The notes under the pieces were generated by a model, which ran no database searches, was not told the DNA's origin, and was given only the letters and a program-made list of their open reading frames with translations. The translations under genes and the position numbers were made by a program. Positions 52,494 to 59,393 of a stretch of 64,000 nt of DNA are shown here, one piece after another (positions within the stretch are counted from its first letter, which is position 1; each line of letters opens with the position of its first letter). Source of the stretch: Novosphingobium guangzhouense (GTDB lineage Bacteria; Pseudomonadota; Alphaproteobacteria; Sphingomonadales; Sphingomonadaceae); NCBI RefSeq assembly GCF_002896965.1, contig NZ_LYMM01000024.1, positions 1 to 64,000 of the forward strand, read 5' to 3'.

Positions 52494-53756
52494 TCACGAG
52501 GCACGGGAAAGGTCGCCTTGAAAAGTGATCCAGCGGCGATTGCGATCAGACAGGCATTGCGTGTCCACCGGGCGATTGAAGCGGGCGCAGTCCCAAAGTA
52601 CGATCTCAACGCCAGTGCGTTTGTCACTCACATATAGAAACGCGACCGTGCCAATGAGCGGTCTTGCCGGTGCGCCATTTGTCTGTGATCGGCGATCCCA
52701 GCCTACGACTTTGCAATAGGTCTGCCCGATGCATTCGTTCAGACCTTGCATGGCCAGCCCGGTTCCGTCGCCGCCACCATCGACAAGGATGAAGTGTTCA
52801 CCAGGGTTCTTAGTTAATGTGGCTGCAGCGGTCGTCAGTTCGACTGTCGGCAATGTGCCTGCAGCGACCGTGACGGTGCCATCGGCAGTATTGTGAGCAA
52901 GCGACAAGGCAGCGAGTTTAAGCTGATATGGTTCGTCGCCGACATAGTGCGCGCCGAATGCTGCCTTTCGCCCCCAGCTACCGCGCCACCGGAAGAACAG
53001 GTGATCGCCAACTTTGGCAATTTTGTCTAAAGTGGCGCTCCAGTAGGGGTGTACCTGCTCGGTATGATAATGCGTGGCCAGCCCGACAGTCGGATCGATT
53101 TCTCCTGCCAGGAAATCCGCGGCAGTCTTTTGCGCGCGGCGCCAGGCTGCTGGCGATGGCATTCTGCCGAGAGCGCCGTCGCAAGTGAAAGTGAACTGAC
53201 ATCCTGTGGCGCGCTCTGAGCCCTGGTAAACGACCTTACATATCGAATGTGGGAAAGCAGGGTGGTGCAAACGATTCAAGACAACTTGGGCAACGGCGGC
53301 CTGCCCGTGCCGATCATCCCCTGCTTCGTAAATGAGTGCGCTGGCAAGGCAATCCAGAGCACGAAGATATCCGTTACTCTCCTTGTCGACTCGCAGCGGG
53401 ATTGGGCGGTCATTCCCCAGCGCTACGAACGGCGTCACACTATTTGCCATCAGCGCATCACGAACGACCACCTGCACTGGCTCGTTTAGATTGCGTGCTG
53501 CCGCATCAGTCACAGTTGGCGGTGGAACGAAGTGGTGTTCCACGGTGCCCTTCGCGTTGAGCAGGAAACAAGCGGCCAGTCCCGCAGCAGCGAAAGCAGG
53601 GAGCATGGCAAGCCTGATGGAAACAGCGCGCCTGAGTGCCGTGATTTTGAGATCCGCCTCACGAAGCGGCGCTGCATTTGGCCGATTCGGGGCAGTTGCA
53701 GAGAGGCGGCGGACGATGAATGACCCGCCAGCCGGGTGCGCAGTCGAGATGCTCAT
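52494..53756 (-). CDS. SleB-type cell wall hydrolase
   Basis: A 420-residue protein with one N-terminal membrane helix (about 48-68) and a central Hydrolase_2/SleB domain: CLASALIYEAGDDRHGQAAV with catalytic Glu144, then NRLHHPAFPHSICKVVYQGS and GCQFTFTCDG. The C-terminal 150 residues are unassigned. It starts in an ATGA overlap with the outer-membrane barrel gene, so it is translationally tied to polysaccharide export. It may open peptidoglycan for assembly of the export or secretion machinery, which is inference. Confidence 0.83.
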   Translation of the reverse strand: MSISTAHPAGGSFIVRRLSATAPNRPNAAPLREADLKITALRRAVSIRLAMLPAFAAAGLAACFLLNAKGTVEHHFVPPPTVTDAAARNLNEPVQVVVRDALMANSVTPFVALGNDRPIPLRVDKESNGYLRALDCLASALIYEAGDDRHGQAAVAQVVLNRLHHPAFPHSICKVVYQGSERATGCQFTFTCDGALGRMPSPAAWRRAQKTAADFLAGEIDPTVGLATHYHTEQVHPYWSATLDKIAKVGDHLFFRWRGSWGRKAAFGAHYVGDEPYQLKLAALSLAHNTADGTVTVAAGTLPTVELTTAAATLTKNPGEHFILVDGGGDGTGLAMQGLNECIGQTYCKVVGWDRRSQTNGAPARPLIGTVAFLYVSDKRTGVEIVLWDCARFNRPVDTQCLSDRNRRWITFQGDLSRAS

Positions 53757-55039
53757 CGCGACACCGTGACCGAAATCATGCCGTAGAATTGAGAATAGGG
53801 CTCGAAAGGAGCCACTCCATTCACGAACCTACGTGCGAATCCGAGGGTTGCATCGGCAGACAGCCAACGATTGAAGCGGAGCCGTGGTCCCCCGGTCGCC
53901 TCGATGCGCCGGGCAGAGTAAGGCTGCTTTGCATAGTCTTCCAGAGTGAATTTCACGGCGCCAAGCCAAGATAGGCTGCGGCGCATTTCATACTCCGTCT
54001 CGATACGCGCCGTAGTGAGTGTGACGGCGCCGACGAAATCGTAAGGGCTGGTGGTATTACTCTGTTCGACAAGCGCACGGATCGCCAGCAAACGAGATGG
54101 GAAATATCGCAGATGGCCGGACACCGCGATGCCCTTGATCGCGCCTAAAGTGGGTTCCCTAAAGTCGTACTGGCGATAGCCGATACCCAGCTGCGCGTAG
54201 AATATGCGGTTTAGTTCGTACTTTACGCCGGCAGTGGCACTCCAGCTGTTTGCATCCCGATCTTCAATGAGTGGCGAGCTATTGTAATTGAATTGATCAT
54301 ATTCGAGATTTGTAAAGAATGATGTGCGGCCGCTCATTTCATAAGATGCCAGTGCGTGCAGGCCGTGGCGTTTTACGTTTCGGAAATCCTGAGATAGTCT
54401 GGCCTGGCCCGCAATCCTGACATCTTCGTAAGACTGGCGTGCCGCTAGGATTTGTGCGTCCAATGACAAGCGATTTAGCCGTATGTGGCCAGTTACGGAG
54501 CCATGAAGGACCCGGCGGATGAGTGGTTCGCCTGCGGGCAAATCGTACTCCGCCGTCCCGCGCAGCACTGCTTCTCGGCGATAGCCTAAATTGGTGCTGA
54601 CGAAGTTCGCGTCCCCAGTTCCGAGGGTGTATGTACCTTCGAAACGATATTCTGTTGAATCCTGATCATTGAAGCGGGCGTAATTGGTCGCACGGGCGCT
54701 GGCTTCAGCGGCGATATTGCTCTGCCGGCCTTTACGCTTGATCCGAAGCCGAGGCTCCGCCACGAACGATATGTCAGAGCGTTCAAGGCTGGACCGCGTG
54801 AAGATGTTGTTGTCGCTTTTTGCGCCGAAGGTCACAGAAGGCAGTACGTCAAATCCGTGGAGATCATAACCGATGGGGGCGTATTCCGGGATGACACGTC
54901 GCCCAGCGACGTCGTCAGGCTCCTGAATGGCCGGACCGATCGTTTGTGCCGCCGCAAATTGACACCACGCTGCCGACAGATAGAGCGCGGCGATGCGTGT
55001 GGTCGCGCGGAGCATGTGGCAGACCAGTTGCGCGCTCAT
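53753..55039 (-). CDS. Outer-membrane beta-barrel, polysaccharide-locus type
   Basis: A 428-residue outer-membrane protein with a signal peptide (about 31 residues, FAAAQT) and alternating aromatic beta strands to the end. It resembles the BBP2-type outer-membrane beta-barrel proteins found next to Wza in exopolysaccharide clusters. It starts 3 bases after the Wza-like stop and overlaps SleB by ATGA. It probably helps the polymer cross or attach to the outer membrane, but no specific function is proven for the family. Confidence 0.7.
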   Translation of the reverse strand: MSAQLVCHMLRATTRIAALYLSAAWCQFAAAQTIGPAIQEPDDVAGRRVIPEYAPIGYDLHGFDVLPSVTFGAKSDNNIFTRSSLERSDISFVAEPRLRIKRKGRQSNIAAEASARATNYARFNDQDSTEYRFEGTYTLGTGDANFVSTNLGYRREAVLRGTAEYDLPAGEPLIRRVLHGSVTGHIRLNRLSLDAQILAARQSYEDVRIAGQARLSQDFRNVKRHGLHALASYEMSGRTSFFTNLEYDQFNYNSSPLIEDRDANSWSATAGVKYELNRIFYAQLGIGYRQYDFREPTLGAIKGIAVSGHLRYFPSRLLAIRALVEQSNTTSPYDFVGAVTLTTARIETEYEMRRSLSWLGAVKFTLEDYAKQPYSARRIEATGGPRLRFNRWLSADATLGFARRFVNGVAPFEPYSQFYGMISVTVSR

Positions 55040-55042
55040 CGA

Positions 55043-55606
55043 TTAGAACCGTCGTTCGAGCACGCGGATGGTGTCCCCCGGTTGGACTGGGGTGATACCG
55101 TCCAGCCGGTAAAGGACTTCGCTAACCCCATCCTTATGGCGAATATAAACGCGCTTTTCGTCGGCACGGTAAGTGAAGCCTTCAGCTTTCGCGACCGCGC
55201 TGAAGACTGTCAGCCCTTCGGCGAACTGGTATTCGCCGGGCTTGTTCACTTCGCCAAGGATATAGTAGGGGCGCAGGTTCAGCACGTCGATCGCGACGCT
55301 GGGGTTGTCCAGATACCCTTTGCTCAGGCCAGCCGCGATACGATCGGCCAGCGCGGGGGCGGTCAGTCCTTTCGCCGGCACCGCTCCGATAAGCGGGAAT
55401 GCGATCGCGCCTGACCCATCGACGAGGTATTCTCCGGTCAGCTTGTCTTCGCCATAAACGGTTATGCGCAATTTATCCCCGGCCCCAAGGGTATAGTGCG
55501 TCTCTGGGCCTGAGAGCGTCAGTTCGGGCAATGCACTGTTCCCGGCACAGGCGGTCATGGCCAGGTTGAGCAGTAGAACTGAGAAAATTCCCGTGATTTT
55601 CGGCAT
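55043..55606 (-). CDS. Polysaccharide export lipoprotein, Wza/BexD family
   Basis: A 187-residue export protein. The signal peptide ends in a lipobox (LAMTAC, Cys near residue 20). The Poly_export domain begins YTLGAGDKLRITVYGEDKLT and a SLBB-like domain follows (YYILGEVNKPGEYQFAEGLT). It is shorter than E. coli Wza, lacking the C-terminal membrane helix region, as is common in GumB/GelD-like proteins. The start at 55606 is preferred to 55642. It opens the minus-strand export operon. Confidence 0.87.
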   Translation of the reverse strand: MPKITGIFSVLLLNLAMTACAGNSALPELTLSGPETHYTLGAGDKLRITVYGEDKLTGEYLVDGSGAIAFPLIGAVPAKGLTAPALADRIAAGLSKGYLDNPSVAIDVLNLRPYYILGEVNKPGEYQFAEGLTVFSAVAKAEGFTYRADEKRVYIRHKDGVSEVLYRLDGITPVQPGDTIRVLERRF

Positions 55607-55697
55607 GATGTCTTCCGAATTCGTCGTGTCCAGGTCGTGCATGCAGCTTGGCTTTCAATTGGCCTTTTCTGCAAAGCAAGACCCGTTCGATGCCGAT

Positions 55698-55712
55698 CTA
55701 ATTCCTGATTAA
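55698..55712 (-). promoter_or_regulatory. CtrA-like box before the export operon
   Basis: Minus-strand TTAA-N7-TTAG, one base from the alphaproteobacterial CtrA consensus TTAA-N7-TTAA, about 90 bp upstream of the Wza-like start. Weak on its own. Confidence 0.3.
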
Positions 55713-55777
55713 TTGCCCCGATTGGGATCATTTTGTTCGCGCGCTTACAGGAGCAGAAGCCAACGATCCGTCAAAGA

Positions 55778-55803
55778 ACGAGAGGGAGAATGCTCCCTCT
55801 CGT
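55778..55803 (-). terminator. Intrinsic terminator of the small RTX gene
   Basis: ACGAGAGGGAG (55778-55788) and CTCCCTCTCGT (55793-55803) form a perfect 11-bp stem with a 4-base loop. On the minus strand it is followed by TCTTTG, and it lies 28 bases after the RTX protein stop. Confidence 0.75.
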
Positions 55804-55830
55804 CCGTAATTCTAAAGCGCCTCTGCGGCA

Positions 55831-56271
55831 TCAATTGTAGAAATTATAGTCTCCGAGCACGAGTTGGTTTCCATTCATCGAGCCGATGGCGATGACGTAG
55901 TCCAGGCCGGTATTCGTGCTGTGGATCGAGTAGAATTGAGCGTGGATGTCACCACCCGGACTGCTGCTGTTGTAGCCATAGCTGAGGAAGGTAATCGTCG
56001 AGCCGGCGCCAAACCCGTCAAGATAGAGGAAGTCGTTGTTACCGGCTTCGTAAACTCCTGCCCCATAGAAGTCGTAGATGAAGTCCTGGGCTTTCCCGGT
56101 CATCGACGTCGCGCTGGAAAGCGCTGGGTCCATGTCGGACAGGCGGATGACGAAGGCGTCACTGCCCCCTCCACCATAAAGGACGTCCACGCCCTTGCCG
56201 CCTGCAATGGCATCTTTGCCATCGGTGCCCGAGATATAATTGACGTTTTCATCCCCTAAAAAAAACGGCAT
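55831..56271 (-). CDS. Small RTX-type secreted protein
   Basis: A 146-residue acidic, Gly/Asp/Asn-rich protein without a Sec signal. A single RTX-like calcium repeat block (GGKGVDVLYGGGGSDAFVIR, residues about 24-43) precedes a beta-rich C-terminus ending in aromatic residues (LGDYNFYN), as in substrates of type I exporters. AGGAGG at 56277-56282 gives a very strong ribosome site. It is a single-gene unit with its own terminator. No enzymatic domain is visible. A structural, matrix or surface role is possible. Confidence 0.7.
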   Translation of the reverse strand: MPFFLGDENVNYISGTDGKDAIAGGKGVDVLYGGGGSDAFVIRLSDMDPALSSATSMTGKAQDFIYDFYGAGVYEAGNNDFLYLDGFGAGSTITFLSYGYNSSSPGGDIHAQFYSIHSTNTGLDYVIAIGSMNGNQLVLGDYNFYN

Positions 56272-56741
56272 GAATTCCTCCTGAGTATAAATACGGATAA
56301 TCGCCGAACATATCAGTCAACCTGTGATTTAATTCCGCCAGATTCGCGCATCGACTCTTGCGAAATTTGTATCAACGAATATTTACGGCATTTCCATTAT
56401 AAGTCTAAACCAATTTGTTAAACAACAATTCCTGCTAAAGAAATTGGATGGATTCGGGTTTTAAATTATCCATATCGGATATTGTTGAGATTTTCCTGAG
56501 AGGTGTGTTGTGGAATTTTAATACGGGAAATGCGCCCGCTATTAGGCGCATCACTCTGTGAGCCGCGTTGGCGGGCCGGCGGGGTGCTTCGGATCGGTTC
56601 ATATCGGATGCAAAGAGTCCTTCGGTTGGCGCCTGCCGTCGCCGTTTCAGGGGTATCGCAGTTGATTCGGCGGGGAGTTGGGCGGGCGGCTCAATCGCAG
56701 ATCGTCGCGGCGGGCATGCGGCTTGGCGCAGGGCGCACGCG
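56272..56741. promoter_or_regulatory. AT-rich divergent intergenic region
   Basis: About 470 bases between the small RTX gene and the pyruvyltransferase, clearly AT-rich against its surroundings. It holds TTGACT (minus strand, 56315-56320) as a possible -35 for the RTX gene, the near-palindromes TTGTTAAACAA (56415-56425) and ATATCGGATAT, and a perfect hairpin ATGCGCC (56530-56536) / GGCGCAT (56545-56551) in the pyruvyltransferase leader. Probably two divergent promoters with regulator sites. Confidence 0.5.
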
Positions 56742-57755
56742 ATGAAGTTGCTTCATTACCGACCATCGGTTCCGAACTTCGGTGACGATCTCAACGCTGA
56801 ACTATGGCCGACGCTTGCGCCGGATCTGTTCCTTGATACGGGCAGCGACGCCGCTTCTTACGAAGCGGCATTCGTCGGCATTGGCACCATAGTGGGTATC
56901 GACCCCGGGCAGGCTCGCGTTCTGCACGTATTCTCCAGCGGAGCTGGCTACACCGATGTAAATCGATGGCGTTCCTGCCATGTCGATTATCATTGCGTCC
57001 GTGGCCCCGTAACAGCCCGCCTATTGGATCTGAATGCGGACAGAGTGTTGACTGATGGCGCAATCCTCGCGCCATTGCTGCGCCGTTTCAGGCCTCGTGA
57101 AACGGACCTTCAGGGCGGGGTCGCAGTGGTTCCCCACTTCGAGACCATGGATTTTCCTGGATGGCGTGAGGCCGTGCAGATGGCCGGGTTCACGCTTGTG
57201 GACCCTCGGGGCACGCCGGAATCGGTAATTCGCTGCCTAGCCGGCGCACGGCTAGTGCTGACGGAGTCATTGCACGGCGCAATTATTGCGGATGCGTTCG
57301 GTGTTCCCTGGCGGGGCTTTGCGGTTTCGCGAAATTTCTCGACTGCAAAGTGGGCTGACTGGGCGGCATCGCTCGATTTGAAGGTTGATATCGCTCTGGT
57401 GCCGCCACCAGACCCTGTGCAGTTGTTCCGCTTCGGGAGACGTGCGGAGCCGTTCGGTTCATTAATCCAGCTTCGCGAGGATACCGCATCGCAGGAATTT
57501 CGGCACAGGATTGTATCAGATCCGCGCGCACCATTCCTGAAGGCTCAGGCCAAGCGCGTGGCGGAGGCATTGCCCATGGTCCGACGTGTGCTGGGGTATA
57601 ACGCGGAACGTACTGCGCAGGCATTGACTGACGTGGCGGCGCTTGAACCCTATTGCAGTTCGGCCGTTCGCCGCGAAAGCCTGCGCGACGCGATGCTGTC
57701 TCGGTTGGAGGCATTGGCCGTAAGGGCAGGAATTTCGGCAGCCGTTGCCGTGTGA
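56742..57755 (+). CDS. Polysaccharide pyruvyl transferase
   Basis: A 337-residue enzyme that adds a pyruvate ketal to sugars of a polysaccharide, using phosphoenolpyruvate. The N-terminal YRPSVPNFGDDLNAELWPTL and the C-terminal ARLVLTESLHGAIIADAFGV (with the conserved SLHG) define the family. The start at 56742 matches homologues. It lies opposite the export operon and before two acyltransferases, so it decorates the exported polymer, as in other exopolysaccharide loci. Confidence 0.88.
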   Translation: MKLLHYRPSVPNFGDDLNAELWPTLAPDLFLDTGSDAASYEAAFVGIGTIVGIDPGQARVLHVFSSGAGYTDVNRWRSCHVDYHCVRGPVTARLLDLNADRVLTDGAILAPLLRRFRPRETDLQGGVAVVPHFETMDFPGWREAVQMAGFTLVDPRGTPESVIRCLAGARLVLTESLHGAIIADAFGVPWRGFAVSRNFSTAKWADWAASLDLKVDIALVPPPDPVQLFRFGRRAEPFGSLIQLREDTASQEFRHRIVSDPRAPFLKAQAKRVAEALPMVRRVLGYNAERTAQALTDVAALEPYCSSAVRRESLRDAMLSRLEALAVRAGISAAVAV

Positions 57756-57825
57756 GTGGTCTCCGGGAGGGCTGCAGAGGCCTTATTTAACCTGATCAAA
57801 GGATTTCTGCGGTAGCAGAGGGAGG

Positions 57826-57981
57826 ATGTCTCAAGCACCTCCCCCACGTTCGGCTGTTCGGCCGGCCAGACCATCGGCAGTGGTAGGCGCGCGGCCGATA
57901 CTGTGGCGCGGTTGGCTTGTGGGTGCGACCATCAGCCTCGCACTTTGGGGCGGGGTGGCGGTTCTTTTCCTGAACTTCTGA
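57826..57981 (+). CDS. Small single-helix membrane protein (candidate)
   Basis: A 51-residue reading frame with a purine-rich AGAGGGAGG directly before the ATG. The N-terminal half is Pro/Arg-rich and the second half is one membrane helix (LVGATISLALWGGVAVLFL). No family is recognised. The region between the pyruvyltransferase and the acyltransferase (57756-58175) has no other gene I can support. The very short spacing of the ribosome site is a caution. Confidence 0.4.
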   Translation: MSQAPPPRSAVRPARPSAVVGARPILWRGWLVGATISLALWGGVAVLFLNF

Positions 57982-58175
57982 TGCGGCGCGGCGCCAGCCG
58001 CGCCAAAGTTTTCGGGATTCTCGGGGCAGGCCTTGGGCGATTGCCTGTATTTTGGATGCACTTCAGATTGAGAGACGTCCCGCAAAGTTCCTAGTCTGAT
58101 TCCGTTGGGCCCGTGTCAGTTCTGTGCTGCGGGCGGCGCGATCGCATCTCGGATCGCGCAGGGGCGGAGTGCATC

Positions 58176-59291
58176 GTGAGCAGAAACTTATCGGTATTTC
58201 TCGATCTGCTGCGCTTGTTCGCGGCGATGCTGGTTCTTATCGGGCACGCGGGCGAAGTCTATCAGCTGCAGCTTCCCGCGATGATCGGGCACAGTGCGAA
58301 AGAAGGTGTAGCAATATTCTTCGTTCTGTCTGGATTTGTGATCGCTTTCGTTGCGCAAAATAAGGAGAAAGACTGGCGTGCATTCGCCAGGGCGCGTGCA
58401 TTGCGGATGTATTCAGTCGTACCATTGGCTGTTGCCGTGCTTGTCTTATGCTATGCCTTGGGTGTTGCATTCGACCCTCAGGCTTACGCTGCAGGAAGCG
58501 TAAGCCTGCGCGCGGGGGCTATTGGAGAGCCGCCGGGCGGGTGGCTTTTGCTGCGCTATCTCACGTTCACTAACGAGATCTGGTTTGATCGTGCGATGAT
58601 CAGCACGGGCGCGCCGTTCTGGTCCCTCGGGTACGAGGTTGCGTACTATGTTGGCTTCGCCGTCATGTTTTATGGCAGGGGCGTCAGGCGTTGGGTGCTT
58701 GCCGGCCTATGGCTGGCCGTGTGCGGGCCGCGTATCATCCTTGCTTTCCCGCTCTGGCTGCTGGGTGTTGCTGCCTGGAGCGTGGTTCGCCGGGGCATGC
58801 GGATGAAGCGTGCGCATGCGCTGGCCGCGCTATCGCTGGTCGCGCTGACTGCGATAATTTTGCGCAAGTGGTGCGCGGCTGTGGCGATGCCGCTATTCGA
58901 ATGGGCAGAGGCGGGCCGACTGGCTGCGAGCATGGGCTACTATTTATCGTTGGGCCTGTTGTTGGCGGCAGCGATAGTGATTTTAGCATCTGCTGCAGTC
59001 GACCGTTCGATCTGGCCGCGGCGGCTGGAGGGAGTCGTTCGCTTCTGTGCCGGCGCCAGCTTTACGCTCTACATCGCTCATCTGCCGGTAATGGTGCTGA
59101 TCTCGGTGATGTGGCCGGGCAGTAATGGATCGCTGTTGGGAGGTTTGACGGCGACAGCGTTGACGTTTGTAATCACATTGAGCTTGGCTGAACTGGGTGA
59201 GCGCCGCAAGGCTGGCTACGCCAAGTTTTTCTCAAAAATATCAATGTGGGTGCCAGTAAAGAATAAAGAGTCGATCCCTGCAATCGATTAA
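58176..59291 (+). CDS. Acyltransferase 3 family membrane protein (first)
   Basis: A 371-residue integral membrane acyltransferase with about ten helices. The N-terminal catalytic His lies in LLRLFAAMLVLIGHAGEVY and the following EGVAIFFVLSGFVIAF is typical of OafA/ExoH-type proteins. Predicted to add acetyl or succinyl groups to the polysaccharide at the inner membrane. The start is GTG at 58176 with GGGGCGGAG just upstream; earlier starts give no family similarity. Confidence 0.85.
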   Translation: MSRNLSVFLDLLRLFAAMLVLIGHAGEVYQLQLPAMIGHSAKEGVAIFFVLSGFVIAFVAQNKEKDWRAFARARALRMYSVVPLAVAVLVLCYALGVAFDPQAYAAGSVSLRAGAIGEPPGGWLLLRYLTFTNEIWFDRAMISTGAPFWSLGYEVAYYVGFAVMFYGRGVRRWVLAGLWLAVCGPRIILAFPLWLLGVAAWSVVRRGMRMKRAHALAALSLVALTAIILRKWCAAVAMPLFEWAEAGRLAASMGYYLSLGLLLAAAIVILASAAVDRSIWPRRLEGVVRFCAGASFTLYIAHLPVMVLISVMWPGSNGSLLGGLTATALTFVITLSLAELGERRKAGYAKFFSKISMWVPVKNKESIPAID

Positions 59292-59393
59292 ACTCCGTTT
59301 ACCACAGTCCTTATGCCGCCATTGTGAATGGCTGTCTTATTCAAATCCTCGACACGGCAAAGCAATTGAGCTTGCGTGACGGGGATTTAGATA

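Noticed and set aside
56530..56745. 71-codon plus-strand frame ending in an ATGA overlap with the pyruvyltransferase
   Set aside because: The overlap is suggestive, but the product is an Arg-rich sequence without family character and its start falls inside a perfect hairpin. Not supported without translation data.
57981..58094. 37-codon frame directly overlapping the stop of the small membrane protein
   Set aside because: No motif, no separate ribosome site, and atypical composition.
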